Below are positions 31,870 to 43,199 of a DNA stretch of 64,000 bases, in pieces. A model generated the notes under the pieces. The model searched no databases, was not told the DNA's origin, and was given only the letters and a program-made list of their open reading frames with translations. The first letter of the stretch is position 1, and every line of letters starts with the position of its first letter. A program made the translations under genes and the position numbers. The stretch spans positions 62,001 through 126,000 of the forward strand of contig CP099428.1 in assembly GCA_024114885.1 (NCBI GenBank), written 5' to 3'. Source of the stretch: Septoria linicola. Its lineage: Eukaryota > Ascomycota > Dothideomycetes > Mycosphaerellales > Mycosphaerellaceae.

Positions 31870-34694
31870 GATGAAATGCAATGCAAGGGTGTAAAGAAAT
31901 GTCCAATGGTTGTTGTGAGAAACGAGTGTAAATGTGCTCACACCAACGCACGCCTGACAAGAGGAAGGGTGGAGGCAAGAGGGACAGAAGGGTATATGAC
32001 AGGAGATTCCCTCGAGGAACAGTAGCGGGAGGCGCTCGCTACCGTTGCGTAGCGGGATCAAGACGGAGCATTGGTCGACCATCACACGAGGTCTCGCTTG
32101 GCTGGACTCACGGGCCTCTTGTGCAGCGTATCGGTAAAGATGGAAGAGCCCTGCGTCAGCGCGCTGGACAATTCGTGTTCGGGAGCCCGATTTCTGAAAT
32201 AGGGGGATGAGTAGTCAAGCTCATCGCTAGTCCAGTCGTCCCGCAGGTGGCATGTCTCCTCCCAGCGAACCATCAGCTTTAGGTGACGACAATATGCATG
32301 CTGTCAGACCAAGCTGAGTCCTTGCTGCGCATATTCGATAAATCTGCATCATGAAAGGGCGCACAGGTGTGTCCTGTGGCGAGCAATCCCAGTCTTGTCC
32401 GTTAGAGAATCCAGTCAGGTCTGACAGCTCGGCAGCCGTGGTTGGCTGTGGTGCGGTGTTTAATTGGCCACCTGCAGAGCCTTTCCCGAAAGAGACTTTT
32501 AGATCTGAACTTTGACAGCCTGGAAAAGCTTGTCACTATAGCTCGCTGTGAAGAGCCTTCGACCATTTTTCGCCAGCGGACACGCCGTCTGCCGAGTTTC
32601 AGGTCGAGGACCTAAGAGGCAAGAGGACGAATTGTCCGACGCGTGTCTGAACTCCTTCACGCAAGCGACGAACACGCTCGCCATCCTGCGTCTTACCCGA
32701 GCGTTTGCTGTTTTAAGACTCGAACGCTCCTGTGGGAAATTCAGGCGTGTAAGCTGGCGTCGCAGGTCTGGCACAGAGCAGGCATGGTGAGAGTGGCATG
32801 CCGGAACGCGATCGAAGATTTTTGTGGGTATACGGCAGCGCGGTGAAAGATCCTGTGCGATGACATGTCAACAGGAAAAATTGTTGCAGATGAATCCGAA
32901 CTCGTGGAAGCTGTGTGGTGGCGAGAACTCCACAGAACACGATCAGGACTCCAAAAATAGAGAGATAGCGACCAGGATGTTTCTCGGCTGCAGCAACTAG
33001 TGGTGCTACTGTCCACTGCACGGTACGTCGTGCACACGAGGAGGAGTGCAGTTCAATAAGGTCATTGATGACCGCTATTGCGACTCATGTCAATGCCATG
33101 CAAATCCGCGGCCGGGCTGACAGTGTCAGGATGAGGTGATGCAAGACTTCGACTCCACCTGGTCAACGCAAGGTACATTCGGATAACAAGACTCATGAGC
33201 AGCGTACATGTACCACCACGACGACTCGTTCAAGCTCTTTTGAGCTAATGCAGCCTCATGATGGTACTTTATAGCAGGAAGTATTGGTTCCCAGATCCGG
33301 CCAGCTCGCGTGGCTAGTTTAGGCGAAGCTCGATCACAGAGCTCAAGGATTCCCTCCTACCATTATTCTTCATCAAAGCTATCACGTAACTGTCGTCAAC
33401 GCAATCAGCTTGGATCGTTATGATATCGACGGGCAGCAAACCGGATCAGCATTGCCGGTGGAAGCACGTCAGCAAACCCGTCTCAACAAAACCTGAGGTA
33501 AGCAGCGTTACCAGAACCACGGGTCGCTTTGTTGTCGACTTCAGTCTCCACGAGCTCCGCGCGGCAGCCGAGTGGCTGATTCAGCCCTGCAGTGAACGAT
33601 GCACGACTCAATAAACAAGGACAGCAGCCAGCCAAGCACATCAAGTTTCGAGCTCGGATACCGTATCCGTTGGTCGCAGGCATGCCGCTGTTGGACATGC
33701 GCCATTACATAAATTGCCAAGCAGTACAATGTATTTTCTGTTTCGAGGAGGTAAGGGAAACGAGACAATGCCGAGAGTACTAACAATGGCAGAATCAAGC
33801 ATGCCCAGCGCTGAGAGTGTCTTGGGGTAATAAGGACCTGCGTCCACAACGCAAGCGATGCATGGCGGAGAAGCTCTGTGTATCCACGTGCAGTCGTCAG
33901 CTTGTGTGTGCATACGAGCTGTGCAGCTATCGTTAGTCTCAAGTGGTATAGTCTGCTCCTCAGAGAGTGAAGGAAGAGCGCTAGCCATCAGCGCCGTGAC
34001 AAGCACCAATGACTGGGATTCTTTGCATCGGCACAATACGAGCTCCAGCCCAGACGACAAGACTGTAGTCGTGTATCGAGTTGAGCCATCGCAGTTATGC
34101 TGGAACCGAGCATAGCCATGGGATTGTTGGGAAGTGCTCGCATGACATGCTCGGGGCGAACCAAATGTCCATAGTCAATATGAACGACCGTAAGTTATGC
34201 TCTGCTCGTTGCCTGCCATCACAGGCATCCTGTTCAGCGATACCCTCACCAGTAAGACTACTGCTCATCACAGCCCCACGGTCTGGATTCATGATATTAG
34301 TCCTCTTCCTACCTGCTGAGTCGTCTACGCGCACCTCGGCGTGGATGTTCTGTCTTGCATACGATGTCTACTACTAGTTCGGTAAAGGATGTGTGTGCTA
34401 AGATGCTCTAAGACCGTATAAATGAACACTTGCAATGGCAACGATGAACCCGACCACTTGACCGGAAAATGTGTGCACGCTAGCTCTATATATCATGAAA
34501 GCACCGGACAACAAAAGAATAACATCTAGCCTTGCGCAAGCAAGTAGAGCATTCAGGGAACGACCTCGCTGTCGCCGCAAAATCTTGGCAACGCACGCTT
34601 TGGGCCAAAATTGCTCCAGCTCCTCCAGACTTGCCCCGAATGTCACCAAATCAAAACTACAACTCCCTACGATGTTATAGCACATACAGAGAGC
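31870..34694. other. Intergenic, 2.8 kb, no gene supported
   Basis: The first part is the tyrosinase promoter and leader. Frames of up to 139 codons occur near 33.5-34.1 kb on the minus strand; one has a hydrophobic segment and several Cys, but its only ATG lies inside that segment, so no small secreted protein can be supported. Confidence 0.45.
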
Positions 34695-34699
34695 AAAAA
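34695..34699 (-). terminator. RNA polymerase III terminator of tRNA-Phe
   Basis: A run of five T on the minus strand begins four bases after the discriminator base of the tRNA, the usual Pol III stop. Confidence 0.85.
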
Positions 34700-34738
34700 G
34701 AATGTCGCTTCTGTGGATCGAACACAGTACCTCCAGAT

Positions 34739-34768
34739 ACCGCACAGATGGCAGACGACTGTAGTGAA
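34739..34768 (-). other. Canonical tRNA intron (position 37/38)
   Basis: Thirty bases interrupt the anticodon loop one base 3' of the GAA anticodon, the standard site cut by the tRNA splicing endonuclease. tRNA-Phe genes of yeast also carry an intron here. Exact ends are set by restoring the CTGAAGA loop. Confidence 0.85.
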
Positions 34769-34780
34769 CTTCAGTCTGGC

Positions 34781-34832
34781 CTGGGAAGATGTTAGTTGAC
34801 ATCGCGGCAGGAGCGGCTGTGATTGCACTTAC
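34781..34832 (-). other. Spliceosomal-type intron inside the tRNA
   Basis: The insert starts GTAAGTGCAATC, contains CAACTAAC ending 12 bases before its 3' end, and ends CTTCCCAG. These are a consensus fungal 5' splice site, branch point and 3' splice site, at a typical length of 52 bases. Cutting exactly at GT and AG rejoins GAGC and GCCAGA, as in intact tRNA-Phe genes. Its position, D stem to anticodon stem, is not where tRNA endonuclease introns lie in fungi. Confidence 0.88.
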
Positions 34833-34857
34833 GCTCTCCCAAGTGAGCTAAAGCGAC

Positions 34858-35728
34858 GGCTTGTGCTCCCCGAAAACTGATGTTGATTATAGTCGCTCGA
34901 CATCGAGAGCTGGACAAGGTTGGTGGCTGAACAGCCACTGTTCGACCTGTCAAACGACAGTACGAGTAGTACGGTGATATATATTCGTCTGGGGATACTC
35001 GAAATTAATGCTTCGCAAGCGCTCAGGTTGGACTCATGCGTGTGGATGCTGCTTTCTTCATGCCCTTGTGCTGGAAACATGTCCAGAACTTTGTGCGGAA
35101 TTTCGCATGCGGGGTGCTCCGATCGATGCTTCGGTGCTTTAGCTGTTTTGACACTGGTCACCCGTTTTATCAACCACTCGAGATGCTTTTGAAAGGGACG
35201 ACGAGGCGCGCATTGAGTGCATGTTCAGCGGTGCTCTTGAGTGACGATGCCTTAGCTCTGTCGTGAACGTAGGCTGCTCAAAGTCTCTTTCCTGAAGCAA
35301 TTTGTCACCGCAGTGGGGGCGATGGAAACTTATGGAATGGTCTGATCTGCTATCAACGATATGGTTCTCGTTGTATTCGTGTGGACAGCATCCTTATATG
35401 CTGTGTACATAAGGTGAAGTCAGTCGCCAAGACCGCACCTTCTTCATATGTGCTACACTTGCAACTTCAGCCGCACCTCCAGCTCATGAGTGTGCGCTCT
35501 ATCGATGTCGAATACTCTTATGGTGCATGATCTCGCTCGATCGTGTGGAGTGCAAGCTGTTGTTCGAACGACCGGCAATTTTCTTGAGCACACAAGAACT
35601 TAGTCTCGGAACCAGATGACTGACCGAAATGCAGCAGGATGCGCAAGCTGCGCGGCAGCTCCAGGCCGTGCCTCATCCGATCAGACTTATTACTAGGAAC
35701 ACATGTAGTGAGGTCCAAGGCTTACTGA
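34858..35728. other. Intergenic, no gene seen
   Basis: Upstream flank of the tRNA and 3' flank of the DUF3176 remnant. A frame of 90 codons at 34920-35192 has no domain features. Confidence 0.5.
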
Positions 35729-37574
35729 TCATTCACCATACAAACTTCTGTCCTCTTTCACCCTTGTCCGCAACCTGAGCGCACTGTTCTCCACCTTCAT
35801 CGCCATTTCAAACGCTTTCGCCTCTGTCTCCATCCTCTCAGCAGGCCGCCTAAATCCGGCAATCGAGTCAGAAACATCACTATCCATGTTGTAGAGCAAA
35901 GCGGGCAAGCTATTGCTCTTTCACAGAGGGATCTCCTTTTCGACGCTAATAGCAACTGTTAGCACCAGGAATGCCAGGGTCAAGATGAGCAAAAGGATCG
36001 GAAGTATGGCCCACTCCCATCGCACAGAAACATATGTCGTCGCTGAGAAAGCAACACCTTGGGCAGACCTTTGACCGGCGTCCTGACTCCGCAGATATGT
36101 AGTCATGCTATTGGCGGCATCTGCCCACATACGCTCAGGCCCAGGCATCTTGCTGACCGCAGCCACTGCTTCATCCCGGCCACTAGGTTGCTTCGTAGAC
36201 CCCGAGTCTCCAGTGTAAGAATTGTACGCGACTTGCAACATATCACGAGTGGTGTCCTGCTCGTTCATGTCCATGTACCACTCCTGTCCAATCCAGGATC
36301 GCAAACCGATCAGAGTCAGCCAGTCGAGTACATGATCGATGGCTCCTTCTCCAGGTACTGTGAACGTGATGTTGGCGCTCGAAACGTTTGAGAGCAGGCC
36401 GTCCATGTTTGGATCAGTGCCTTCCGGAAGATTACCACTGTACTGTTTTAGTAGTTGGACTGACCACTGGTTTGTGAGAGAGTCTGGAAGGGATTTCTTG
36501 GGATCAGGCCAGGTCGCAGCAAGGATTTCCTCAAATTGACCATCGATCACCGTGGCGTTGTAGGTGTGGACGCAAAAGTAGAGTATGCACTTGGCTGCAT
36601 GAGGAGTTGATTCGCTGATATTGCTGGTCTGCGGGGCCCAAAAGAAGCTTTGCGCAGTGACAATGGACATGTTCTGCATGTGTGGATAGTTGATCGACCA
36701 ATTACCGTAATCCTTCGTTTGGTGATTATCAGGATTGCCAGTACCGGTCCGCTGCGTAAGTGAAGATTCATTCCCTGCGCTGACCCAGTTCGGGAGGTCC
36801 CATGCTGGCCAGCCAGTTCCTGCCATTGCCTGGCGGATCATAGACTAAAGTAGCTGTGAGGTTGGTACAAGCACTGCATACAGCGAGTGATGTGTAGGGT
36901 GCCCAGGTACAATTACTAGTTGAGCAGGTCGGACTCACAACCTGAGAGCTCGAAGAGCCAAACATGCCATTGTGGACTGCTCCCTTCAAACCCTGTCCGG
37001 CAGTCACCATCTCAAAATTTGATGGATCGTGCTCGACCTGGTGGAAGTAGTCTACACTTGGAACAGTCGCGAGACTTCCAGGATGAGGCACCATTTTGGC
37101 TGCATAAGAGGGAACCAGCTGTAAGAACGGCTCGATAGCTAGCGCGACTACAGTCAACAGCGCGCCGAGCGAGGAAAGGTGGAGCAGTCGCGGGCGTGCC
37201 AACAAGCAAAGGCTTCCCCATGGTCCTCGCGACGCACTATCGTAGATCTGGAAGTCTGATCTCGGTTGTGAGCGATCAGCATTCCAAAACCAGTGCCACT
37301 TGAGCTGACTTATCGCTTCCGAGATGGGTAAAATTAAGGCCGCCTTAGAAATGTCAGCGAGTGTAGACACGATACCGTTGAGTGTCAGCCAGCCGAGGTT
37401 TGGTAGTGGTTTGTCGTTGAACTTTGCCAGAATGATGATGGTTGCGCCTATGCAGAGGAAGCTGACCAGAAAACTAAGGATTTCCCAGATCCAAGACGAG
37501 CATCCAGCGCGCTCTCGGGCATTAGCTGTCGACGACTTCCGAGTAAGAGGGTAGGCTGAGGAGGACATCGACAT
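35729..37574 (-). pseudogene. DUF3176 membrane protein gene, frameshifted and with nonsense codon
   Basis: From ATG 37574 the frame shows the DUF3176 plan. A first membrane span is WEILSFLVSFLCIGATIII, followed by LTLNGIVSTLADISKAALI, LPISEAISQLKWHWF, and the Cys-rich loop CSTSNCTWAPYTSLAVCSAC. Near 36770-36845 the homology moves to another frame (AWDLPNWVSAGNESS onward) with no intron that explains it. That frame runs through DWLTLIGLRSW and a last membrane span to EIPL, then meets TGA at 35921-35923, where the truncated copy at 27 kb has TGG (Trp). The same frame continues KSNSLPALLYNMDSD and a helical tail to TGA at 35729. One indel plus one nonsense codon make the gene non-functional as read. 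The family is common in Pezizomycotina, function unknown. Confidence 0.72.
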
Positions 37575-38040
37575 GACGGGCCAGAAGTGAGGGCTCTACG
37601 TGCCTATGAAACGCCGCCATATTGACTACTTCTGGTTGAGATATATGCTATGCTGTGCCACTTCGCGTGCAGAAAGGTGTCTAACGCACAAACACTAAGT
37701 CAGCAAACATGCAGTGTGAACTAGCCTGAGACAGATAAGTATGCCGCTTCAAAGGAAAGCTCGGCGTCTAAGTGACATTGACTGGCGGTCAGACATCTTC
37801 ATGCTGCAGCAAGGATGAAGTCTTTCAATGGCTTCGGCGGCTACAGGTGTGCCGATGAGAGCGGCGGAAGTATCTGCGACGATCAACTTGAAGCGGCGGC
37901 TAGCTTTCGTATCTTGGCGCGAGATGCCATGATCAGCTCTGACGAAGCATGACTGAGGACATGCGAACAGACGATGTTGAGCGGGATGGACATGGAGATG
38001 GAGACAACGGAGAGGCACAACAGAAGCGCGATTGAGCGGA
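37575..38040. other. Intergenic, no gene seen
   Basis: Upstream flank of the DUF3176 remnant; overlapping short frames only. Confidence 0.45.
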
Positions 38041-38265
38041 ATGGCGGACGGAGGTCCCCGCATGCATGGCGCCAACCAATCAACCGATACCACCAACATT
38101 CCGCGAACGACCCAAGAGCACATCAATACTACGCTCGAGAGTGTGCGCTCACAAACGGCATACTATGCAAAACAAATTCTGACCTCGGAACTGGAGAGCT
38201 TTGCCAATCAGTACAGTCAACGCTTGATCAGATCGCGGTACCAAATCCACGCTCCTCGTCAGTGA
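38041..38265 (+). CDS. Small hypothetical protein, doubtful
   Basis: ATG 38041 opens 74 codons starting MADGGPRMHGANQSTDTTNI and ending in helix-like sequence ILTSELESFANQYSQR. A GTGAGC near the stop could be a splice donor, so a further exon is possible. There is no known domain. Another frame (37974-38459) covers the same stretch, and one of them must be chance. Confidence 0.25.
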   Translation: MADGGPRMHGANQSTDTTNIPRTTQEHINTTLESVRSQTAYYAKQILTSELESFANQYSQRLIRSRYQIHAPRQ

Positions 38266-39363
38266 GCGTAGACTACTCGGATTCGCCACGATATCAACCA
38301 AAGAAGACAGACACATCATGCACAAGCAGGCCACACAGGGATCCATCACGCGAACATCACAAGTCAAATGACACCAGCAGTCAAAGTCTCGTGCGAGCTG
38401 ACCGCGACCTAGACCCTGAGCAGCCTTCGATTCCCCATCATAACAATCTCATGACATGAATCTGCTTCTCGACAAGACTTAAGCAAGTATCACAATTCCA
38501 CGACCATGACGACAGGCGACCGCGTCCAGCCTCAAAACCACCATCAGTATGCAAATAAATATTCAGTCGTCTTCTCCCACATCTCCTCTCACAACTCATC
38601 CCACAAAGCTACGTAGCACCTCGCCTCTCCTCACAGCATCTCATCTCCCCTCTCAACTCAACCCAATCCAGCCCCTCCGCCTCATACGTCTCACGACCTC
38701 TTCCCAATCCTCGATCCGCAGCAGACCCTTCATAACTCCTCATATCACTCCTCAACTGCTCCTCCTCAAGCGCTACACTTCCACTCCTTCCTCCTCCTCC
38801 TCCCCCTCGCGCCAGCTGACTGCCTCCAAAAGTTGCTGGCATCCGCGCCGAGGGACTGAGCTTTCAACCTGGTGAGAGAAGTTGATTCCCGGGAAAACTT
38901 GACTGTATGGTCTACTCGATAGAAACAAGATTATGTTGTCCGCTTGTCGAGATTCTGGTTGATCGTGAGTTCGCATCGTGCGCAAGCTCGTGTATATGTA
39001 GCTGTAGGCAGTACACTTGGAGGGCTGCATGTTGCCGCAGTGAAGTGTGTTGACGCGGAGTCTTGTGCGGCGTTGGTGGGTTACTCTTAGTAGCCATGGT
39101 CGGGACTGCATGTGAGCATTGACAGACTTCGTGATCAGCATCTCCGTGCTAGCTCTATGCTATCACTACACTATCGCACTCGCTCACACGAGAAGAGTAT
39201 TCGCTCCCGCCGGCACGTTTGACCAGCTACGGCGGTGTGGTTCGAGAACATTAAAGACTCGCAAAGTGTATTCCCTCGCATTGTCGAGCTTTCTGCTCCC
39301 ACGGCGTGTTGCTGTAAGATCACAGCGCATTATTCTCTTCGTCGTTCTACATGTTCGTAAGCC
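38266..39363. other. Intergenic, pyrimidine-rich stretch, no gene seen
   Basis: Bases about 38545-38830 are strongly CT-rich on the plus strand with TCCTCCTCC runs. The frames there are low-complexity Ser/Pro/Leu and are not supported as genes. Confidence 0.45.
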
Positions 39364-39987
39364 ATGCCGCCGGCGCGCAAGAACTATCCTGCTCGGCGAA
39401 CAGCCCGGCAGCAATACGTTGCTGGCCAGAAGCTTCGCGCAGCACGTCAGAAGACTGCTGCTTCTGCTCGGGACAGCAAGCCAGAGCAAGACGCATGGTT
39501 CTCTGGAAGGGTCCTCAGTCCTTGGGGTGATTCCTCAACAGATGGTACAGAGGAGGACGACACTTCCAGCCGCAGTGGGCGAGCTGCTTCTGTGGACCTC
39601 GACGAAAGCACGCTAGGGTCTGACAATAAGAAGTCATCGACGGAGGGATCCACAGAACCAGATTCGACATCTCAACACTCTCTCGCAGAAGTGTCATGGA
39701 CGGGTTCCAAGTGCAGGTCGAAGCCCGAAAGCAGTTCAGATTCGCAGGAATGTGTTCCATCGGATGGAACTGACGGCGAATTGACTGGCCGAGGGTGTGC
39801 TATCAGCGCCAGGTTCAGGAGGTCGGATGTGGGCTACGATGGTAATGCTGATCCTGTTCCGGTACCCGAAAGAGATCCGCGCAAGTCCAGAGTCGTCGCC
39901 GTGAAGAATTTCGATCTTGGTATGTCAGGGTGGGCTAGTGTGTCCAAGAAGGAGCGTAACCGTATGCCACGTCGAGTACGTACTTGA
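39364..39987 (+). CDS. Hypothetical disordered protein
   Basis: ATG 39364 opens 207 codons. The first 35 residues are basic (MPPARKNYPARRTARQQYVA), the middle is Ser/Thr/Asp/Glu-rich and disordered (DSSTDGTEEDDTSSRSG), and the end is basic again (KKERNRMPRRVRT). The basic ends would suit nuclear location, which is inference. A GTACGT right before the stop could be a splice donor into a further exon. I do not recognise a family. Confidence 0.45.
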   Translation: MPPARKNYPARRTARQQYVAGQKLRAARQKTAASARDSKPEQDAWFSGRVLSPWGDSSTDGTEEDDTSSRSGRAASVDLDESTLGSDNKKSSTEGSTEPDSTSQHSLAEVSWTGSKCRSKPESSSDSQECVPSDGTDGELTGRGCAISARFRRSDVGYDGNADPVPVPERDPRKSRVVAVKNFDLGMSGWASVSKKERNRMPRRVRT

Positions 39988-40809
39988 CGTGTGTTGGTCT
40001 CGTGATGGGCAGTCTGCAGGATCAGTAGTCTCATATCTGCTGGTTGCTGCGTGGATGTGGGGACGGAGTGGCAGTGCGATGCTCGAAATGATAGAAAGGA
40101 CAGGCAGTAGATGTCTCACTGTGTGTTCTATGCGGTGGAGATAGACATGTGATTCCATGTGCTCCTAGGCATTGACTCGGCCGTCTCCTCGGCGGCATGC
40201 GACGGAATTGTGCCCTGCGGTTGAAGGGAATGAGAGAAGGCGGTCATCACATCCTACCTGTTTGAACTCCATCTTCATCTACGACTCCTCCTCCATTCTG
40301 CTCATACAGCAAATGAAAGGATTGTGGCCCGCACTGATTCCGAATCTCTCAGCTTTAGCATAACGCTTTGAAGTCAAGATCCGGCGCCCAGTAATGGACA
40401 ATGCAATCAATCTATGCGCAGCGCGAAAACAGTCAAGCGAACGTGAAGTGGAGCTGACTGCCGATAAGTAATGTGTTTGTATGCTGGCATGGTTGGAGGA
40501 AAGGAGGAGTGAGGCAGACGCGAAGACGAAAATATAGAAGCGGCAAGCGGGCGGACGATGCCGCTCGCTTGCCAAGGCTGAGATGTGGCAGCTACGATCG
40601 GTCAACCAGGGAAGTTGGCCTCATCATGTGAAGGGAAGGCCACCTTTGCACTTCACCCACTCCTCTTCAGGCGATTACTACCAGGCAGCTAGCCAATCTC
40701 CCCAAGCTGTCCGCCTGCATCATAGTCATCTCGGTTTCCAGCGCGAGATATAGATAGCGAGTGTTGGATGAGCGCACAATAAACACGGCGGAAGCACAAC
40801 AACGACAAC
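39988..40809. other. Intergenic, upstream of SEC23
   Basis: Presumed SEC23 promoter and leader. No other gene is supported. Confidence 0.5.
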
Positions 40810-43199
40810 ATGGACTACGAAGCGCTGAAGGACCAATGGTCCGAGATCGAGGACCGCGACGGAATTCGACTGTCCTGGAACACGTTTCCCTCGTCGCGAA
40901 TGGAAGCCAGCAGGCTGGTGGTCCCGATTGGAGCATTATACACCCCGCTGAAGGAGAAAGAGGACGGCACTCCGCTGCTGCAGTACGAGCCCGTCACATG
41001 CAAACCCCCATGTCGAGCCGTCCTCAATCCATTCTGCCAAGTTGATATGCGAGCACGGATATGGATCTGCCCCTTCTGTCTGCAGCGCAACAACCTCCCA
41101 CCTCACTACAAGGACATCAGCGAGAACCAGATCCCACCCGAGCTCCACCCTGGCAGCACCACCATCGAGTACCGACTGGCGAGACCCGCCCCAACGCCGC
41201 CGATCTTTGTCTTTGTCGTCGACACGTGCCAAGAGGAGGACTCGCTGAAAGCATTGAGGGACAGCATTATCAACACCCTCTCGTTCCTGCCGCCACATGC
41301 GCTGGTCGGTCTGATCACGTATGGCACCATGGCGCAGGTGCACGAGCTGGGCTACACGGAATGCGCCAAGAGCTATGTCTTTCGCGGCAGCAAGGACTAC
41401 AGCGGGAAGCAGGTTCAGGAAATGCTGGGATTGAGCATGGCAGCTGGAGCCAGACCAGGGATGCAGCCACAGCCAGGCAGACCTGCTCCTGCGGCGCCTG
41501 TCGGAGGGGCCCAGGCTCGATTCTTGCTCCCTGTCCAGCAGTGCGAGTTCCAGCTTACAAACGCGCTCGAGAGCTTGCAGAAGGACCCTTGGCCAGTCGC
41601 CAACGACAAGCGCGCCATTCGGTGCACTGGTGTCGCGCTCTCGGTAGCGGCAGGTCTGCTCGAGACTAGCTTCCAGAATTCCGGCGCGCGCATCATGCTG
41701 TTCACTGGAGGTGCGGCCACCGAAGGACCAGGTATGGTCGTCGGACCTGAGCTCAAGGAGCAGATCAGATCCCACCACGACATCGACCGCGACAACATCA
41801 AGTACTACAAGAAGGCCCTGAAATTCTACGATACCTTGGCAAAGCGTGTGGCACACAACGGACATGTCGTAGACATCTTCGCGGGCTGTCTGGATCAGGT
41901 TGGTCTGCTCGAAATGAAAGGCCTACCCAACAGCACTGGAGGGCATATGATCTTGACAGACTCATTCACTTCCTCCATGTACAAGCAGTCCTTCACCAAG
42001 ATTTTTGATGCAGATGCGCAGGGCAACTTGACAATGGGCTTCAACGCATCCCTGGAAGTGCTGACCACGAAGGAGCTAAAAGTTACGGGCCTCATCGGCC
42101 ACGCTGTGTCGCTCAACAAGAAGTCGAGCTCGGTCGGCGAGACGGAATGTGGTATTGGCAACACCTGCAGCTGGAAGATGTGTGGCATCGATCCTTCGGC
42201 TTCGTACGGTGTCTACTTCGAGATCGCCAGCCAAGGTGGTCCAGCTGCACCAATGCAGCAAGGCCCACAAAAGGGCCTCATCCAGTTCCTGACCTACTAC
42301 CAGCACAGTGGAGGACAATATCATCTGCGCGTGACGACAGTCGGGCGCAACATGAGTGGCCCAAGTGGTGACCCAGCCATTGCACAGTCCTTCGACCAGG
42401 AGGCTGCCGCAGTCCTGATGAGCAGAATCGCCGTCTTCAAGGCCGAAGTGGACGACGGGCCAGATGTGCTCCGATGGGTCGATCGCATGCTTATCAGGCT
42501 CTGTTCGCGATTCGCAGAATACCGAAAAGACGACCCATCTTCGTTCCGCCTGGAGAAGAACTTTACCCTCTACCCACAATTCATGTTCCATCTCCGTCGA
42601 TCACAGTTCTTGCAGGTCTTCAACAATTCTCCCGATGAGACTGCCTTCTACAGGCATGTCCTGAATCACGAGGACGTGTCGAACTCGTTGATCATGATCC
42701 AACCCACCTTGGACTCCTACACATTCGATCAAGATGGCGCGGTACCTGTGCTGCTCGATTCTAGCTCGATCCAGCCGGCAACCATCCTCCTCCTCGACAC
42801 ATTTTTCCACATTCTCATCTTCCACGGCGAGACGATGGCCGAATGGCGAAAAGCTGGATACCAGGACATGGAAGGCTACGAGAACTTTAGCGAATTGCTT
42901 GATGCGCCCAAGCAGGATGCAAAGGTATGTTTGAACACTCTACATTCTTCTTCAACGCCTGCTAACGCTTCTCACAGGAACTCATTCAAGATCGATTCCC
43001 ACTCCCACGATTCATCGTCTGCGATGCGGGTGGATCACAAGCCCGTTTCCTCCTGGCCAAGCTCAACCCTTCAACGACGCATACCTCTTCTAGCTACGGC
43101 GGTGTCAGTCAAACTGCTCAGACTATCTTCACAGATGATGTCAGCTTGCAGACTTTCATGGATCATTTGATGAAGTTGGCCGTGAGTGGGACTGGGTAG
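40810..43199 (+). CDS. SEC23: COPII coat subunit SEC23
   Basis: Two exons, 40810-42924 and 42978-43199, 778 residues, the usual Sec23 length. The intron GTATGT...CACAG (53 bases) lies between DAK and ELIQDRFPLPRF. It starts MDYEALKDQWSEIEDRDGIR. The zinc finger uses CKPPC and CPFC (about residues 64-90). The trunk domain has IFVFVVDTCQEEDSLKALRD and GARIMLFTGGAATEGPG; the beta-sandwich, helical domain and the gelsolin-like end (RFIVCDAGGSQARFLLAKLN) follow in order. Sec23 pairs with Sec24 on Sar1-GTP at ER exit sites, where it is the GTPase activator of Sar1 and builds the inner COPII coat. Essential housekeeping gene. Confidence 0.97.

Larger units (their letters stand above)
34703..34857 (-). 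tRNA. tRNA-Phe(GAA) with two introns, one spliceosomal-type
   Basis: On the minus strand the parts are: acceptor GTCGCTT (34857-34851), TA, D arm GCTC-ACTTGGGA-GAGC (34848-34833), G26 (34780), anticodon stem CCAGA, loop CTGAAG (34774-34769), A38 (34738), stem TCTGG, variable AGGTA, T arm CTGTG-TTCGATC-CACAG, acceptor AAGCGAC (34710-34704) and discriminator A. All stems pair perfectly. With both inserts removed the length is 73 nucleotides, and the sequence is very close to yeast tRNA-Phe; the anticodon is GAA. Box A (TAGCTCACTTGGGAGAGC) and box B (GTTCGATCC) are intact. The inserts are 34781-34832 (52 bases, GT-AG type) between nucleotides 25 and 26, and 34739-34768 (30 bases) at the canonical place after nucleotide 37. 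It looks like a working gene. Confidence 0.93.

Noticed and set aside
33641..34060. Possible small secreted Cys-rich protein on the minus strand
   Set aside because: The hydrophobic stretch (SLVLVTALMASALPSL) resembles a signal peptide, but the frame begins with TTG, the only ATG is inside the stretch, and no intron brings in an upstream ATG.
34398..34802. Minus-strand frame of 134 codons
   Set aside because: It runs through the tRNA-Phe gene, and its ATG lies inside the GT-AG insert. It has no domain features; the tRNA explains the sequence better.
37974..38459. 161-codon plus-strand frame
   Set aside because: Low-complexity polar sequence overlapping a second frame of equal plausibility; no start context or domain.
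38549..38875. 108-codon Ser/Pro/Thr-rich frame
   Set aside because: The composition follows from the CT-rich DNA tract; not a protein-like sequence.
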